Below, piece by piece: positions 33,115 to 34,840 of a stretch of 34,840 nt of DNA. The stretch comes from Cytophagia bacterium CHB2 (GTDB lineage Bacteria > Zhuqueibacterota > Zhuqueibacteria > Zhuqueibacterales > Zhuqueibacteraceae). A program made the position numbers and the translations under genes. The stretch's first letter is position 1. Each line of letters begins with the position of its first letter. Under the pieces are notes generated by a model that was given only the letters and a program-made list of their open reading frames with translations, was not told where the DNA came from and searched no databases. The stretch covers positions 1-34,840 of the forward strand of contig SZPB01000015.1 in the NCBI GenBank assembly GCA_030263535.1. Reading direction: 5' to 3'.

Positions 33115-33232
33115 TACTTGAGTTTAACTTTGACTCAAATGGTTAATGATTAATTGCCAATAGTTGATCATTGACCATTAACAATTAGACATTAGCAATT
33201 ACTCATTCGACCTTCATCGTTTTATCCATCAT
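33115..33232. repeat. AT-rich intergenic region made of inverted and direct repeats
   Basis: AATGGTTAATGATTAA (33138-33153) pairs with TTGATCATTGACCATT (33164-33179) at all 16 positions if two G-U pairs are allowed, with a 10-base loop. A second inverted repeat, TTGAGT/ACTCAA, lies at 33118-33138. Towards the C25 gene, TAATTGNTAATG (minus strand) occurs twice with a 14-base period. It separates the C25 peptidase from the thioredoxin pair. Confidence 0.7.
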
Positions 33233-34705
33233 TTACCGCTGCACCACCAACTTGCCCAGTTCTTCCGCGTTTGTGGCGCCCTCGGTTCCATTGCTATAGT
33301 TAGCGATCACTTTGTACAAATAAACGCCGTTGGCAATCTCATCGCCGTCCTGGTCGCGCCCGTCCCACGGAATCATTCTAAAATTGTCGCCATTGCCTGG
33401 CACTTCCAGAGTTCGGATCAAACGGCCGGCAAGCGTATAGATTTTGATCTTAACATTGGCCGCAGGCTGATTGATTTCAAAGGTGAAAGTGGTTTGATTA
33501 CGGAACGGGTTGGGATAATTCATCACTTCGCGCAACACCACTTGATCCGCCGGCGCGACCACAAATTCCGCAGACGCGGTGTTCGAATTGTTGAAATTAT
33601 CCCAGGCTTTCACTTCCACCGTGTGACGGCCCTCACTCAAACCGGTAAGCGGGTAGCGTAGCGTGCCGGCGGTGTAGTTGCCGGAATTGTAATTGAAGAA
33701 ATCCGTCACATCGATCTTGCTGTCATTATTGCCGTCGAGTGTGAGCGTAATTTTATGGCCGATTTCACCGGCGATATTAATACCAGATATACTGTCTTTC
33801 AACGTCACTTGCAAAATCGGATCCGGGCCGACATAACCGCCGGACACAAAATTCTGCACACTTGCAAAACCGATTTGAATTTCCGGGCCTTGCGTGTCAC
33901 TGAAATTTGCGGCGGTGCCGCCAATCGCAATATTTTCACGATAGCCGTTGCCGTCGGTCGAATCGTTCCAGAAATAAACGCTGAAGCGGCCGCGCCGCCC
34001 GCCGTAAGTCAGGTCTTTCGGGGCGATGAATTGCAAATCGAATGCGCCGTTGGTCACCGGCGCTTCACCACGAAACAGCGAGTTGCCCGGCAATGTGTAA
34101 TTGATGCTAAAATTTCCATTGCGATAATTCACGAAGCGTTCGGAGTCAAACACCTCCACGCGCGCCGTGCCATTAAAACCCGCCCACGGCTGGCCTTCGC
34201 GCAAAATCTCTCCGCTGACGCGCGTGAGGCCCAGAGCTTTGATCGTATCCGGCGTGCTCAGGCGCGCGCTGTAGCGCGGAATTCCCAGCCGCATGCTCGG
34301 ATCGCCATAGATGAGAAATTTTTCATCATTAACGGTATTGCGCGTCCCCGCGCGCGCGCCCACCAAAGCCATGCCCAACGTTTCTGAAGTTTGTCCGCCG
34401 CTAAACAGGCTGGTATAATAGGCTTGATTGAGATTGGCATTGGCCGTGGCAAAAACCAACCGCGAGGTTGCCAGTACGGCCACTGCGCCGCGATTCGGCA
34501 CCAGCAGCAATTGCTCGCCGTAACTCTGGCGATCCACCAAATCAAATTGCCCCCACGTGCAAGTCGCCGCTATCCAGCAGGCCTGCAAGTCGCCGTTTTG
34601 AATGCGATCGAAATCAGCGGAATATTCCAGCAGGCGTTCGTGCGCCCACACCGTGGGATTACCGTGGCCGGCATAGTTCACGATCAGCGCGCCGCGTTGG
34701 AGCAG
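33233..34705 (-). CDS. Gingipain-type (C25) peptidase / PorU-like protein, C-terminal part
   Basis: About 490 residues of the C-terminal part are present. The family's catalytic half begins at GALIVNYAGHGNPTVWAHER, with the catalytic His in AGHG (codon 34664-34666). The Cys is in CWIAATCTWGQFDLVDRQSY (codon 34559-34561), followed by NRGAVAVLATSRLVF and FLIYGDPSMRLGIP. Ig-like regions follow, and the end is a FlgD-Ig/type IX sorting-like module: VMNYPNPFRNQTTFTFEINQ, VKIKIYTLAGRLIRTLEV, WDGRDQDGDEIANGVYLYKV. Such proteins are cell-surface peptidases or the PorU sortase of type IX secretion. The rest of the protein is missing: in this frame a TAG appears at 34763-34765, and from about 34690 the composition changes completely. 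The gene is cut there by a junction or an assembly join, not by the window edge itself. Confidence 0.88.
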   Translation of the reverse strand: MLQRGALIVNYAGHGNPTVWAHERLLEYSADFDRIQNGDLQACWIAATCTWGQFDLVDRQSYGEQLLLVPNRGAVAVLATSRLVFATANANLNQAYYTSLFSGGQTSETLGMALVGARAGTRNTVNDEKFLIYGDPSMRLGIPRYSARLSTPDTIKALGLTRVSGEILREGQPWAGFNGTARVEVFDSERFVNYRNGNFSINYTLPGNSLFRGEAPVTNGAFDLQFIAPKDLTYGGRRGRFSVYFWNDSTDGNGYRENIAIGGTAANFSDTQGPEIQIGFASVQNFVSGGYVGPDPILQVTLKDSISGINIAGEIGHKITLTLDGNNDSKIDVTDFFNYNSGNYTAGTLRYPLTGLSEGRHTVEVKAWDNFNNSNTASAEFVVAPADQVVLREVMNYPNPFRNQTTFTFEINQPAANVKIKIYTLAGRLIRTLEVPGNGDNFRMIPWDGRDQDGDEIANGVYLYKVIANYSNGTEGATNAEELGKLVVQR

Positions 34706-34840
34706 GCGCTCTCGGCGGCGGCCAAGCGCCTGCGCGATCCAGAGTTTGACCGCAACGGCCTGCTATGGGACGGCGACCAGCCGCGCGCGTTTACCAGCGC
34801 CAGCGCGCGCGGACTGTGGGCGCTGACCGCCAGCGCGCTC
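34682..34840 (+). CDS. Fragment of an unrelated high-GC protein at the contig end
   Basis: The 53-codon plus-strand frame is open at both sides and reads like a real protein (LEQALSAAAKRLRDPEFDRN, GLLWDGDQPRAFTSASARGL, WALTASAL), with GC-rich third positions. I do not recognise the family. The GC content of 34681-34840 is 118/160 (74%), far above the rest. It overlaps the broken end of the C25 gene in the opposite direction. It could be foreign DNA joined by mis-assembly, or a true insertion. Confidence 0.4.

Noticed and set aside
1-34840. CRISPR array, insertion sequence or prophage
   Set aside because: No regularly spaced repeats, transposase, integrase or phage structural gene was found on either strand.

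Overview
The window is about 34.8 kb of chromosomal DNA of medium GC content, dense in genes, with no insertion sequence, phage gene or CRISPR array that I can see. It suggests a Gram-negative bacterium near the Fibrobacteres-Chlorobi-Bacteroidetes (FCB) group, perhaps an uncultured phylum of the KSB1/Calditrichaeota kind. The reasons are a gingipain-type C25 peptidase with a C-terminal FlgD-Ig/type IX sorting-like module, a second relic of that module, a leucyl-tRNA synthetase with the long insertion I recall from Bacteroidetes, and many periplasmic TPR proteins. The promoters that can be read look like ordinary sigma-70 sites (TTGACN, 17 bases, TATNNT), not the Bacteroidetes TTG/TANNTTTG type. 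The taxonomic placement is inference.

Left part (1-9770): an ABC-F ATPase cut by the window edge; a stand-alone LytTR regulator divergent from a branched-chain aminotransferase (ilvE); leuS; an EIIA-Ntr-like protein; a DUF2914 exported protein; a roughly 700-base stretch holding a broken FlgD-Ig/sorting domain and several hairpins; and a coiled-coil C4 zinc-ribbon protein directly followed by the RNase P RNA (rnpB) and its terminator.

Middle part (9770-17900): rfbA; a VIT + von Willebrand A surface or periplasmic protein split in two frames by an apparent one-base slip; a small helical protein 18 bases upstream of a RuBisCO-like protein that has lost all three catalytic lysines and two metal ligands; a hendecad-repeat coiled-coil protein; two adjacent tRNA-Lys genes (CTT and TTT anticodons) with a clear promoter and terminator; and aspS.

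Right part (18040-29391): a minus-strand run of seven genes, probably one operon, that encodes an energised envelope machine. In transcription order these are two large periplasmic TPR proteins (978 and 1550 aa), a small exported protein, an ExbB/TolQ channel subunit, two ExbD/TolR subunits (one with the membrane Asp replaced by Asn) and a TonB-like protein with an AgmX/PglI-type C-terminal domain. A terminator follows. The parts recall Tol-Pal/TonB systems and the Myxococcus Agl-Glt motility machinery. This is the best candidate for a poorly described system. Beyond it lie the tail-specific protease prc, two thioredoxin-fold proteins, and the C-terminal half of the C25 peptidase.

The last ~140-160 bases (from about 34690) jump to about 74% GC and read as another protein on the opposite strand. 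This looks like a chimeric contig end, or a recent junction, that cuts the C25 peptidase gene.
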